Notes: generated from the letters alone by a model not told the origin. DNA of 39,850 nt from an uncultured Bacilli bacterium (GCA_934087065.1 CAKOIS010000008.1:1-39850), one strand, 5' to 3'. Counted from the first letter of the stretch, positions 1 to 7,681 are shown. Numbers and translations: made by a program.

Positions 1-10
1 AAGTTTTCAT
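1..10 (-). CDS. 5' end of a gene or leader ORF running off the left edge
   Basis: Only the first three codons (ATG AAA ACT) are inside the window. The start is supported by the minus-strand Shine-Dalgarno AGAAGGTG a few bases upstream and by similarity of the whole upstream block to the one before the leader ORF at 28392, which also begins ATG AAA. The product cannot be told. By analogy it may be another short leader ORF ahead of a surface protein. Confidence 0.45.
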
Positions 11-80
11 ATGTTCACCTTCTATCTTTATTACATAATAAATGATATCAAAAAAAGTACTATTTTTCAAGTACTTTTAA
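8..80 (-). repeat. Dispersed repeat, copy A (terminator plus start of leader unit)
   Basis: This block matches 28390-28461 over its length: the same terminator design with the identical loop TGAAAAAT, then TTGATA, then the shared TGTAATAAAGATAG, a Shine-Dalgarno and ATGAAAA. Both copies are on the minus strand and each sits between the stop of one gene and the start of the next unit. No convincing -10 at the right distance from TTGATA is seen, so the promoter is unresolved. Confidence 0.7.
50..78 (-). terminator. Intrinsic terminator after the Cys-repeat protein gene
   Basis: Arms 53-61 and 70-78 (AAAAGTACT / AGTACTTTT) with an 8-nt loop, followed on the minus strand by a T-run. It lies just past the stop at 85. 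Confidence 0.8.
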
Positions 81-84
81 TTAT

Positions 85-1857
85 TTATTTTGTTTTTTCA
101 ACTTGTCTAGTAGCACCAGTACGTTCCCATCCTTCTAGAGTTTCACTTGTACTCCATTTATAGATGTATCCGTTTGATACTTTACTTACTTTAGTTGCAT
201 TATATTTAGATTTTAATACGCTTGAGTTACATGTAGAAGTTTTACTATCTAATGTTCCACCGCTTGGGCAACTTAATGTTTTATTTCCAGTTTTCTTAGA
301 AGCATTATAACTTGATGTAACTGTTTTATAACATAACTTACCATTTAGTTTTTCTCCTGATGAGCAAGTATAAATTGTCTCACCTTTTGTTATATAAGCA
401 TTATATGTTGTTTCTTTTGTTGTATAACATGTGTTACCTTTAAGAGTATCACCTGAATTACAATAACGCTCTGTTTCTTCATCTTCCCATGTTGCTCTAT
501 AAGTGTATTCATCATATACTTTCTTATAACATTTAGTTCCACTTAAACTATATCCACTTGGACAAGTATAATTCTTAGTTGCATCAACTGAAACAGTTGA
601 AGTACTTCCAGCAACTTTACATATAGTACCATTTAGTGTTCCGCCATATGGACAACTATAAGTTGTTTTACCAGGAATTGTACATTTAGTTCCATTTAAT
701 GTTCCACCTTGTGGACAACTATAAGTTTTCTTATAACATCCAGTATAAACAGTTACATATCCTGGACAATTTGAACTTGAAGTACAAATATATTGTTTAC
801 TAGTTGAACAAGTGTAACCTGCTGGCTTTTTTTGGAATTGTCCATTTTTATAAGTTTTACCAAAAGTTGCATCATAAGTAGTAGATCTACCAGTTGTTTT
901 TGTAGCATTATAACTATTACCATTATTTGTAACTTTCTTAACACACTTTGTACCACTTAATGTATATCCACTTGGACAACTATAATTATATGTAGCTGTT
1001 TTAACATCATTATATGAATCTGTTACATAACACTTGCTACCCCATAGTTCTCCACCTTCTGGACAGTAATATCCACCTTCGTAAATAGTTCTAGTGTAAG
1101 CTGTATATGTGCTATTTTTACTTGTTCTACAAATCTTACCATCAAGTGTATCTCCGTCTTTACAATAGTAAACACCAGTTTTAGTAGTTTCTGTAGCTGC
1201 ATGACTTTCATCTTTAGTTACATAACACTTACCATTTTTAAGTGTTCCACCATTTGGACAGTAATATTCACTAGTGCTTGTTACTTCAGTAGCTTTATAA
1301 CTACTATTACCATAAACATAGCATACACCATCTTTTAGTGTTCCACCACTTGGGCAAGTATAACTTACATTAGTCTTACTTGTAGCTTGTTTAAATTGAT
1401 ATTCAGTAACCTTTTCTTCTTTATCACAATCTTCACAGTAATTATAGCATCCTAATGTTTTTTCAACAAAGTTCTTTTCAGTAGGACATACTAAGTTTAC
1501 TTTTAAAGTGTAATCATTTTTGTTTTTAACAACTTGTACATATGAAGCTTCTTTATCACATTCGTTTCCATCTTTATCAACGAATTCAAGTATCATATTT
1601 TTTCTAATCATTTCACCTAAAGTTATTTCTGCAGTATCACCAATATTCTTTGGTAATCTTTCGTTAGTGTAATAACTTTCTGCTGCATCTTGCATGTATT
1701 TAATATTTTCTCTAAATACATTGCTATAAAAAGGTGTCATGTTAGGTGTACTTTTCTTAAATAACCACATTAATAGTAGTACAAATAAGAATACAAATAC
1801 AACTTTAATTATTATATCTTTCCAGTTTACTCCTGGATTTTTTTCATTACTATACAT
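85..1857 (-). CDS. Membrane-anchored surface protein with tandem Cys-rich repeats
   Basis: A 590-aa protein with a short cytoplasmic head, one membrane segment at about residues 17-34 and a long outside part. Residues of about 45-125 (YMQDAAESYYTNERLP onward) have a pseudopilin-like look, which is inference. From about residue 160 to 560 come eleven regular repeats of the form (Y/x)CPxGGTLxGxxCY plus one irregular Cys-rich unit, separated by Thr/Ser/Tyr-rich spacers of 15-25 residues. The two Cys of each repeat could form a disulfide or bind a ligand. There is no signal-peptidase site or LPXTG. Start ATG is preceded by GAGGGGGGAG. It lies 17 nt after the coiled-coil gene at 1875-3131 and is probably co-transcribed with it. 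I do not recognise a named family; adhesin or envelope scaffold is a guess. Confidence 0.75.
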   Translation of the reverse strand: MYSNEKNPGVNWKDIIIKVVFVFLFVLLLMWLFKKSTPNMTPFYSNVFRENIKYMQDAAESYYTNERLPKNIGDTAEITLGEMIRKNMILEFVDKDGNECDKEASYVQVVKNKNDYTLKVNLVCPTEKNFVEKTLGCYNYCEDCDKEEKVTEYQFKQATSKTNVSYTCPSGGTLKDGVCYVYGNSSYKATEVTSTSEYYCPNGGTLKNGKCYVTKDESHAATETTKTGVYYCKDGDTLDGKICRTSKNSTYTAYTRTIYEGGYYCPEGGELWGSKCYVTDSYNDVKTATYNYSCPSGYTLSGTKCVKKVTNNGNSYNATKTTGRSTTYDATFGKTYKNGQFQKKPAGYTCSTSKQYICTSSSNCPGYVTVYTGCYKKTYSCPQGGTLNGTKCTIPGKTTYSCPYGGTLNGTICKVAGSTSTVSVDATKNYTCPSGYSLSGTKCYKKVYDEYTYRATWEDEETERYCNSGDTLKGNTCYTTKETTYNAYITKGETIYTCSSGEKLNGKLCYKTVTSSYNASKKTGNKTLSCPSGGTLDSKTSTCNSSVLKSKYNATKVSKVSNGYIYKWSTSETLEGWERTGATRQVEKTK

Positions 1858-1874
1858 AATACTCCCCCCTCAAC

Positions 1875-3131
1875 TTATTTTAATGTTAAACTATTACTAT
1901 TGTTTTTATTTAATGTTGCTTCAGTAACCATTCCAATCATATCTGAACTAAATTTATTCATATATGTATCAAATGTTTCACCATTATCAGCTGTTACTGT
2001 TGTTTTACAATTTGCTTCATTTACAGCACTTGCTATTGTATCTAAATCATGTTTTGCTCCCATTACTTCTACTTCTACAGGAATATCTATATAAGCATAA
2101 GTATTTAAGAAGTAAGTATCTATTAAGGCTTTCATACCACTAGTTTCAAGTACATAACTACTTATTTCGTTATTAGTACCATTTAATACCCAAGAATTAA
2201 CCATTAACTTGGTAAATTCTGTAGCACTAGCTTTAAAGTTTTCACTACCCTTAGTACTCATTAAATCACTTTTAGAATTATATATCTTAGAAGCTAATTC
2301 TTTACCTTGAGTTCCATCTAAGAAGAACATACTATAATCTAATGGACTAGTAACTTCTTCTTGATTTTCTTTATTCATTAAGTTTTCTACTCTTGTTATT
2401 GCAAATAATGCTTCTTCTTGTCCAACTTCACTAGGTACTCCACCATTTATCCATTTAAGAATGTTTTCTATTTCTTCTATAGAGTAATCATTGTTTGATA
2501 CTTTACTATCTATCATTGACTTAATTTCTGTAGCTCTTTCATAAACAGCTTCTGCATCGTCTATATTTACAAAACCATCTTCTACTTTAGTATTATCTAC
2601 TTCAGTGATATTTGTATTGTTTTCACTTATTGGTTTTTTGTTTTGTTTACTACAGCTTACTACACCAATAGTAATTCCTAAAGCTGCTAGAACAGCAACT
2701 ACTCCATAAAGTATTTTTCTACTTGAAGTTTTGCTTTCATCAAACACTGGAACGTCTTTAGTTTCTTCTTCAGTTTCAGCATATTTACTTACTAAAGCTT
2801 CGCCTAACTCATTGTGTTCTTTTTCTAACTCAGATTTTTCTTTACCAATTAAGTATTTAGCCCCAACATCATTACTTTGATTTATGATGTTTTCTAGATT
2901 AGTTATTTTATCTTCTTGTTCTTGGTAAGTTTTGATATCATTTTCTAAGTCAGTAATAGCCTCTTTGATATCTTTAAGTTCTGGCTTGATTTCTTTAATT
3001 CTAGAAATTTCTTCCTTACCTAGTTCACTATCAATACTAGTTAGTTTTGAGTACTCTTCTAGTAAAGCACTAGCCTTTGTTTTGTAGTCATTTAATATGT
3101 TATTTAATTTTTCCATGTATTCACTTGTCAT
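1875..3131 (-). CDS. Coiled-coil, single-pass membrane protein, function unknown
   Basis: A 418-aa protein. Residues 1-130 are charged and heptad-like (predicted cytoplasmic coiled coil). One membrane segment follows at about 139-160, ending VVSCSK, then an Asn/Thr/Lys linker and an outside domain to the C-terminus. The Cys after the membrane segment resembles a lipobox, but the 138-residue head before it argues against a lipoprotein. ATG is preceded by AAAGGGGGA. It is first of a two-gene unit with the Cys-repeat protein and has a very good sigma-A promoter at 3164-3192. The shared operon suggests an envelope complex in which this protein is the cytoplasm-to-surface connector; that is inference. 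Confidence 0.7.
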   Translation of the reverse strand: MTSEYMEKLNNILNDYKTKASALLEEYSKLTSIDSELGKEEISRIKEIKPELKDIKEAITDLENDIKTYQEQEDKITNLENIINQSNDVGAKYLIGKEKSELEKEHNELGEALVSKYAETEEETKDVPVFDESKTSSRKILYGVVAVLAALGITIGVVSCSKQNKKPISENNTNITEVDNTKVEDGFVNIDDAEAVYERATEIKSMIDSKVSNNDYSIEEIENILKWINGGVPSEVGQEEALFAITRVENLMNKENQEEVTSPLDYSMFFLDGTQGKELASKIYNSKSDLMSTKGSENFKASATEFTKLMVNSWVLNGTNNEISSYVLETSGMKALIDTYFLNTYAYIDIPVEVEVMGAKHDLDTIASAVNEANCKTTVTADNGETFDTYMNKFSSDMIGMVTEATLNKNNSNSLTLK

Positions 3132-3163
3132 ATTAATTCCCCCTTTGTGAATTACAAGTCTTT

Positions 3164-3192
3164 ATTATACAACAACTAACTTTAATAGTCAA
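3164..3192 (-). promoter_or_regulatory. Sigma-A promoter of the coiled-coil / Cys-repeat operon
   Basis: -35 TTGACT at 3187-3192, 17-nt spacer, -10 TATAAT at 3164-3169, about 30 nt ahead of the start codon. Confidence 0.85.
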
Positions 3193-3202
3193 TTATTATA
3201 TA

Positions 3203-3228
3203 ATAAAAATCTTCCAATTATGGAAGAT
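3203..3228 (-). terminator. Intrinsic terminator between two promoters
   Basis: Perfect 8-bp stem ATCTTCCA / TGGAAGAT (3209-3216 and 3221-3228) with loop TAAT on the minus strand, followed by TTTTATTA. It ends the short transcript started at the 3272-3300 promoter. Confidence 0.75.
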
Positions 3229-3266
3229 AGTAGTGTCCTTTGTACTAACCTTATCCCCCATTGATG
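3203..3266 (-). ncRNA. Candidate short RNA (about 60 nt), unidentified
   Basis: A complete small transcription unit: the sigma-A promoter at 3272-3300 leads to the terminator at 3203-3228 about 60 nt later. The RNA would contain GGGGGATAAGG, which resembles an anti-Shine-Dalgarno-binding or C-rich-target element. A 21-codon ORF (ATG GGG GAT...) begins in it but has no Shine-Dalgarno. It matches no RNA family I recognise. It could instead be a short attenuated leader of the operon downstream. Confidence 0.4.
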
Positions 3267-3271
3267 TATAA

Positions 3272-3300
3272 ATTATACCATATTAAGTACAAAAAGTCAA
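3272..3300 (-). promoter_or_regulatory. Strong sigma-A promoter of the candidate short RNA
   Basis: -35 TTGACT (3295-3300), 17-nt spacer, -10 TATAAT (3272-3277). The core GTAC..AATATGGTATAATTT is shared with the promoter at 38927-38955. Confidence 0.85.
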
Positions 3301-3309
3301 TACTTTTAT

Positions 3310-3334
3310 AAAAAAATGTATTTTTTTAAATACA
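3310..3334 (-). terminator. Intrinsic terminator, second in a row
   Basis: Stem TGTATTT / AAATACA (3317-3323 and 3328-3334) followed on the minus strand by seven T. It follows the terminator at 3453-3483, so the 120 bases between them form either a short separate unit or back-up termination. Confidence 0.6.
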
Positions 3335-3452
3335 AAAATTACTTTAAAGTTTCACTTGATACACTTTCGTTAATTTCAATAATTATTTTATAGATAGTTT
3401 AACTCCTTTCTTAGGTAATTTTTCTTTAAGTACATTATGTCATTTTTTGTTT

Positions 3453-3483
3453 AAAAAAAGAAGAACTATTTTAAAAGCTCCTC
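3453..3483 (-). terminator. Intrinsic terminator overlapping the end of the 274-aa gene
   Basis: Arms 3460-3467 and 3476-3483 (8 bp with two G-U pairs), then seven T on the minus strand. The stop codon lies in the hairpin. Confidence 0.65.
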
Positions 3484-4290
3484 AATATCAACTATACTAA
3501 TATTTTTAGCTTGTATATATTTTATAAGTGGGTTTATTTCGTCATTAATAAGAGAGTTTTCTTTATATACATAGAAATTTCCTTTATCTAAATTAACTAA
3601 AGTATTGTGGTATATTTCTTTTGTAAAAATATATTTTGCTTTTAGAGTGTTTATTTTCTTATTTTTGCAATATTCTAAATCTTCGTTTGAACTTAATACC
3701 ATGCAGTAGGTTTTTTCATTTGAATTAAAGCTAGACATTACATTAGTAAATTTTTCTAAATCAGACTCACCCATACCATTATAAACTATTTTATTACCTT
3801 TCATATAAATATTTTTAAATAAGTCTATATTCTTTTCTAGTGTAACCCCGCTTGTTATTATGTTTATTTTAATGTTGTTACTATTAAATTTATTAGTTAT
3901 TTCTTCAATATAAGATAAATCATTAACTTTAATAAATATGCTTATCATGTTTTTACTTTCGTTTCCCTTGATTATATGAGTATCTTTAGTGTTTTTAGTG
4001 TTTACTTTGCACTTGATTTCTTTAAAAACAAGTAAATCTTTATTAAATTCAAGTCCTTGCATTCTAGAATATGACTCTTCTACATCTACTACATAACCAC
4101 TTGTCCCCATAACTAAACCATCTTCTGTAAGGTATCCTTCTTTACAATCAGTACTTATTTTATCTTTGTATTCTTTTATTTCTATCATTAATGGGTCTTT
4201 ACTATTCATTAGTGTTGTTACTTTGTCTGTGTAATAAAAACCAAAAACAGTTATTAATATTAGCCCTACATATTCAAGATATTTTTTCAA
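3466..4290 (-). CDS. Membrane-anchored protein, possibly divergent polysaccharide-deacetylase fold
   Basis: A 274-aa protein with an N-terminal membrane segment at about residues 4-22. The central part (ISIFIKVND..., then NNIKINIITSG, then KNIDLFKNI) has the strand/helix rhythm of NodB-type deacetylases, but the metal-binding Asp-Asp and His-x3-His motifs are not visible. Any such relation is therefore to a degenerate or non-enzymatic member and is weakly held. The start is TTG, chosen because AGGTGG lies at the right distance and no ATG does. It follows the zinc-ribbon gene with a 43-nt gap. Confidence 0.55.
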   Translation of the reverse strand: MKKYLEYVGLILITVFGFYYTDKVTTLMNSKDPLMIEIKEYKDKISTDCKEGYLTEDGLVMGTSGYVVDVEESYSRMQGLEFNKDLLVFKEIKCKVNTKNTKDTHIIKGNESKNMISIFIKVNDLSYIEEITNKFNSNNIKINIITSGVTLEKNIDLFKNIYMKGNKIVYNGMGESDLEKFTNVMSSFNSNEKTYCMVLSSNEDLEYCKNKKINTLKAKYIFTKEIYHNTLVNLDKGNFYVYKENSLINDEINPLIKYIQAKNISIVDIEELLK

Positions 4291-4333
4291 AATAAACCAC
4301 CTACTTAATAGTATGTGGCTTATTCATTTTTTA

Positions 4334-4570
4334 TTATTTAATTTTTAATAGTCTTTTACATATTCTATCTTTTCCAGACATTTCTAAAGTGTCTTTTGTT
4401 TCAAGTTCTTTTTTATATAAGTCTATAGTGTCTATTGTTTGATGTTTAGTAAATTCTCCACATCTAAAACAATAAACATATTTAAATCCTTTTATTTTAA
4501 CAAAATTTCTATTACTCTTTATTGGATAAACATATCCACATTCACTGCAAATTAAATCTTTTTCTTTCAT
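4334..4570 (-). CDS. Small zinc-ribbon protein, function unknown
   Basis: A 78-aa protein with two CxxC pairs, CSECG near residue 8 and CFRCG near residue 34, as in zinc ribbons. The C-terminal half is charged and helical. It is located right after serS (19 nt) and may be read through from it. I recognise no family. Confidence 0.65.
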   Translation of the reverse strand: MKEKDLICSECGYVYPIKSNRNFVKIKGFKYVYCFRCGEFTKHQTIDTIDLYKKELETKDTLEMSGKDRICKRLLKIK

Positions 4571-4589
4571 AATTCCCCCATAAGTATAG

Positions 4590-5873
4590 TTATTTTTTAG
4601 TAATTATTTCTGTTTTTCCCATGTATGGTCTTAAAACTTCAGGTACAGTTATACTTCCATCTTCATTATAGTTATTTTCTATAACGGCGATTAATCCTCT
4701 AGGGGAAGCTACTACTGTATTATTAAGTGTTGTTACGTATTTAGTACCATCTACACCTTTACTTCTTATGCCAAGACGTCTTGCTTGAGCATCTCCTAAA
4801 ATACTACAGCTTCCTACTTCATAGTATTTCTGTTGTCTAGGACTCCATGCTTCAACGTCACAACTTTTTTCTTTTAAGTCAGCTAAGTCTCCACTACAGC
4901 ACTCTAGGGTTCTAACAGGAACGCCCATACTTCTAAAGAATTCTACAGTATAACTCCACATCTTATTATACCAGTCCATTCCTTCTTCTTTTTTACAAAG
5001 CACTATCATTTCTTGCTTTTCAAATTGGTGTACTCTATAAATTCCTCTTTCTTCTATACCATGGGCACCTACTTCTTTTCTAAAGCATGGACTATAGCTT
5101 GTTAGAGAGATAGGTAGCTTGTCTTCATCAATAATTTGTCCTTTAAATTTACCTATCATTGAGTGTTCACTTGTACCTATTAAGTATAAGTCTTCATTTT
5201 CAATTTTGTACATCATCCCTGACATTTCTTCAAATGACATAACTCCGTTTACAACGTCACTTCTTATCATGAATGGTGGTATACAGTAAGTAAATCCTTT
5301 GTTAATCATAAAGTCTCTAGCATATGCAAGTACTGCTTCATGAAGTCTTGCAATGTCGCCCATAAGATAGTAAAACCCGTTTCCACTAGTACGTCCTGCA
5401 CTTTCTTTATCAAGTCCATTTAAATTTTCTAGTATATCTGCATGATATGGAATTTCATATGAAGGTACAACAGGCTCTCCGAAACGTTCAATTTCTACGT
5501 TTTCAGAGTCGTCTTTTCCGATTGGTACACTTTTATCTATGATGTTAGGAATTTTATACATAAGTTCTCTAATTTTTGGTTCTACACTTTCTTCAATACT
5601 TTCTAACTCTTTAATTCTCTTTGCCATATCGTTTACTTTGTCTTTAATAAGTAAAGCTTCTTCTTTCTTTCCTTCACGCATTAATGAGCCGATTTCATCA
5701 CTTAATCTATTTTTTTCGTTTCTTAATTCGTCAGCTTCTTTTTTAGCTTGTCTAAATTGTACGTCTAAATCGTATACTTCGTCTACGATTGGTAACTTTT
5801 CTTCTTTAAATTTTTTTCTAATATTTTCTTTAACTAATTCTTTGTTTTCTCTTATTAATTTTATATCTATCAT
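4590..5873 (-). CDS. serS: Seryl-tRNA synthetase
   Basis: A 427-aa class II synthetase that charges tRNA-Ser in the cytoplasm. The N-terminal 110 residues form the tRNA-binding helical arm (long coiled coil rich in Glu/Lys). The catalytic domain shows TSEHSMI, motif 2 as FRKEVGAHGIEERGIYRVHQ, and motif 3 as ASPRGLIAVIENN. The length is normal for the family. The start ATG overlaps the stop of the preceding DUF1653 gene (ATGA), so the two are translationally coupled and share the T-box leader at 6121-6330. Confidence 0.97.
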   Translation of the reverse strand: MIDIKLIRENKELVKENIRKKFKEEKLPIVDEVYDLDVQFRQAKKEADELRNEKNRLSDEIGSLMREGKKEEALLIKDKVNDMAKRIKELESIEESVEPKIRELMYKIPNIIDKSVPIGKDDSENVEIERFGEPVVPSYEIPYHADILENLNGLDKESAGRTSGNGFYYLMGDIARLHEAVLAYARDFMINKGFTYCIPPFMIRSDVVNGVMSFEEMSGMMYKIENEDLYLIGTSEHSMIGKFKGQIIDEDKLPISLTSYSPCFRKEVGAHGIEERGIYRVHQFEKQEMIVLCKKEEGMDWYNKMWSYTVEFFRSMGVPVRTLECCSGDLADLKEKSCDVEAWSPRQQKYYEVGSCSILGDAQARRLGIRSKGVDGTKYVTTLNNTVVASPRGLIAVIENNYNEDGSITVPEVLRPYMGKTEIITKK

Positions 5874-6106
5874 TTTTTTATTATCCTTTCAAATCTATAT
5901 TTTTGGTTTGTAGTGTTATCTACTCTACTACTTATGTCTTCTTCACTTAGAAACATTTCTATGGGTCTAGCCCAAATGTTGCCTTCATGTGTGTAAACTA
6001 CAAGTGTACTTAAGTCTTCAGTGTGCTTGCATACGCATATCACTTCAATAGTGTTTCCTTTAAAATGTCTCCATATACTTTTTGGCTCTACTGTTTCTTT
6101 TCTCAT
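5870..6106 (-). CDS. DUF1653 family protein
   Basis: A 78-aa protein with the DUF1653 pattern: WRHFKGNTIEVICVCKHTED, LVVYTHEGNIWARPIEMFL and a C-terminal Arg-Phe. The role is unknown; members are small cytoplasmic proteins. The start is the ATG after AAAGGAGGAAT; a frame extending six codons upstream lacks a ribosome site. It lies directly after the T-box terminator and overlaps serS by 4 nt, so it is controlled by charging of tRNA-Ser together with serS. Confidence 0.8.
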   Translation of the reverse strand: MRKETVEPKSIWRHFKGNTIEVICVCKHTEDLSTLVVYTHEGNIWARPIEMFLSEEDISSRVDNTTNQKYRFERIIKK

Positions 6107-6120
6107 ATTCCTCCTTTTAA

Positions 6121-6330
6121 ACAAAAAAATCCTATAACTTAAGGACTACTTATAAGCGGTGCCACCTTAATTTATAGAATTTTTCTATACTCTTTATACT
6201 ATAACGCGTTGCCGTTTTAGCCTAGATAAGTTTGATTTCGCCATGTATCAACTGTTTACTTCCACCAAACGTAAACTCTCTATTTAGTTAATAAATAACT
6301 ACTAAGACTCACATAATCAGCTAACAACTA
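6121..6330 (-). promoter_or_regulatory. T-box riboswitch, serine type
   Basis: The T-box sequence AAGGTGGCACCGC is at 6156-6168 on the minus strand. It is followed by a long terminator hairpin (arms 6132-6144 and 6165-6177, 12 of 13 paired) and seven T. The 5' arm overlaps the T-box, as in the family, so uncharged tRNA binding would form the antiterminator. The variable base in TGGCACC is C, which pairs with discriminator G73, the usual base of tRNA-Ser. That agrees with the downstream serS. The upstream 140 bases contain several stem-loops fitting Stem I, but I could not fix the specifier codon by eye. Confidence 0.9.
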
Positions 6331-6331
6331 A

Positions 6332-6360
6332 ATTATAGCACAACTTCTAAGTTATGTAAA
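6332..6360 (-). promoter_or_regulatory. Sigma-A promoter of the T-box / DUF1653 / serS unit
   Basis: -35 TTTACA (6355-6360), 17-nt spacer, -10 TATAAT (6332-6337). It overlaps the 3' end of the broken DUF1016 copy. Confidence 0.75.
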
Positions 6361-6600
6361 ATACTTTTTTGTAAAATAGTGCCTATATTTTTAATTATTT
6401 TGCATATGTTTGTCCAAATTATGTTTACATTTTCAAAAAGGGCCGACAGTGTCGGCCCTTTTTGAACCAACATATAAAATATTCTCATTTTTTTCAATAC
6501 TCTAGCTAAATAACCCTTTCCTAGTTCACTTATAAGTCTCTTAGAATATTCTTTAATTAAACTTTTTTTATATTTATCCATAGTAATAATTCATTTTAAC
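6333..6600 (-). pseudogene. Broken tandem copy of the DUF1016 gene
   Basis: The open part (6333-6581, 82 codons) repeats the N-terminal helical region of the intact gene next to it: LIKEYSKRLISELGKGY and then NVNIIWTNICKI correspond to LIKEYSKRLTSELGKGY and NINITWSNVCEI. The copy starts with ATGAATTATTAC, the same first codons as the intact gene, but then jumps out of frame to a point about 50 codons further in. It therefore carries an internal deletion and frame break, and the whole C-terminal nuclease domain is missing. Its ATG overlaps the TGA of the intact gene. A 35-bp GC-rich palindrome sits inside it at 6432-6466. It is probably non-functional. Confidence 0.75.
6432..6466. repeat. Perfect 35-bp GC-rich palindrome
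   Basis: Arms of 17 bp (TTCAAAAAGGGCCGACA and its reverse complement) around one central G, flanked by A-run and T-run. It could act as a bidirectional terminator or be a small palindromic insertion. It falls where the intact paralogue has a weaker hairpin (CAGCCA / TGGCTG at 7259-7271). Confidence 0.85.
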
Positions 6601-7541
6601 CCTCCTAAACATTCACTAACTTGTTCTTCACTTGTTATATAGTTTCTTACGATTATTCCATTATTATTTATGTAATTAATTAGCCACTTATTGTTTTCTC
6701 TTACCAGAAGTATTCCAGTTGTTTTATTATGAAATTCTTTCTTTAAATTAGCATCAACATAATTCATATATGTTTCTATTTGTCCTATGTGTTCTTTTTT
6801 TAGTTCTGTTACTTTTATTTCTACCACTACATAATTTAAATCAATTGTATTAAATAAAAGAACATCTATGTAATTGTAATTTGAACCTATTTTAATTTTG
6901 TACTGACTCTTAACATAAGTGTATCCCTCACCTAAAGCTTCACAAAAGTTTGCTGGATTTTCGTCTATCCACTTCTGAACTAGCTTTTCAGTTAGTTTAC
7001 CATCAACCTTCAAATCTTGTAATACAACAGGAGACGGCACTTTCTCACTTGTACTTACTACTTCATTACTTCTTAACTTTTCTTTAACTTTCACTGGAAG
7101 TCTATTATACTCGTCTAACTTAATTTTTTTCCTTAATTCACGTTTTGTCAGACATAACCTATTTGATAGATTTAAATAGTATTTTATTTCTTCTACATTA
7201 GTAAGTCTCATTATTTCACATACATTTGACCAAGTGATATTTATATTTTTAAATTGGACAGCCAATGGCTGGCTTTTTTGAATAAGCTGATAAAATTTTC
7301 GCATATCCTTTAAGTTTTGTATTGAATACCCCTTACCAAGCTCACTTGTAAGTCTCTTAGAATATTCTTTAATAAGACCATCTCCATACTTAGCTCTTTC
7401 TTCTCCACCTTGTGCTTCAACCAAAAGTTTTCCTACATTGTAGTAGCTTTCTAAGTCTTTTTGATTACTTTTATACTCTCTTACTTTTCTTCCAATTATA
7501 TTATCTACTAGAATACTTTTTATTTCATTATAGTAATTCAT
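6591..7541 (-). CDS. DUF1016 (YhcG-type) PDDEXK nuclease domain protein
   Basis: A 316-aa protein. Residues of about 1-170 are the helical DUF1016 N-domain (SYYNVGKLLVEAQ, YGDGLIKEYSKRL, ITWSNVCEIMRL). Residues of about 180-316 are the PDDEXK-like nuclease domain with FCEALGEGY, YIDVLLF (acidic residue), VVVEIKV (ExK) and the following QIETYMNYVD. Family members occur next to restriction-modification systems and mobile DNA; here it is alone. ATG is preceded by GAAAGGTG, with a promoter at 7576-7603. A truncated copy follows directly. A horizontally acquired defence or mobile-element gene is likely, but the biological role is not known. Confidence 0.85.
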   Translation of the reverse strand: MNYYNEIKSILVDNIIGRKVREYKSNQKDLESYYNVGKLLVEAQGGEERAKYGDGLIKEYSKRLTSELGKGYSIQNLKDMRKFYQLIQKSQPLAVQFKNINITWSNVCEIMRLTNVEEIKYYLNLSNRLCLTKRELRKKIKLDEYNRLPVKVKEKLRSNEVVSTSEKVPSPVVLQDLKVDGKLTEKLVQKWIDENPANFCEALGEGYTYVKSQYKIKIGSNYNYIDVLLFNTIDLNYVVVEIKVTELKKEHIGQIETYMNYVDANLKKEFHNKTTGILLVRENNKWLINYINNNGIIVRNYITSEEQVSECLGGLK

Positions 7542-7575
7542 AACTTCGCACCTTTCTAGAGATTTTATTCTCTCT

Positions 7576-7603
7576 ATTATATTTATTCGACAAAAAACGT
7601 CAA
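7576..7603 (-). promoter_or_regulatory. Sigma-A promoter of the DUF1016 gene
   Basis: -35 TTGACG (7598-7603), 16-nt spacer, -10 TATAAT (7576-7581), about 35 nt ahead of the start. Confidence 0.7.
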
Positions 7604-7681
7604 AAGTCTTTTTTTATTTTGAGTTTACATAGAAATTTTACGCGAATTTTGACACAAAAGTGTAAAGTTATAGTTTGGCAT

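Noticed and set aside
753..1211. Minus-strand open frames inside the Cys-repeat gene
   Set aside because: They are out-of-frame shadows of repetitive sequence, with no ribosome site.
1739..2094. Plus-strand open frames opposite the first two genes
   Set aside because: They are antisense to well-supported genes, hydrophobic by AT-richness, and have no Shine-Dalgarno.
3203..3266. Short RNA as 4.5S/SRP RNA or 6S RNA
   Set aside because: The conserved SRP tetraloop region and the 6S bubble are absent; too short for 6S.
6432..6466. GC-rich palindrome as a standard intrinsic terminator of the broken gene
   Set aside because: It lies in the middle of the open frame, about 100 bp before its end, and is symmetric, so termination may happen but does not explain its origin.
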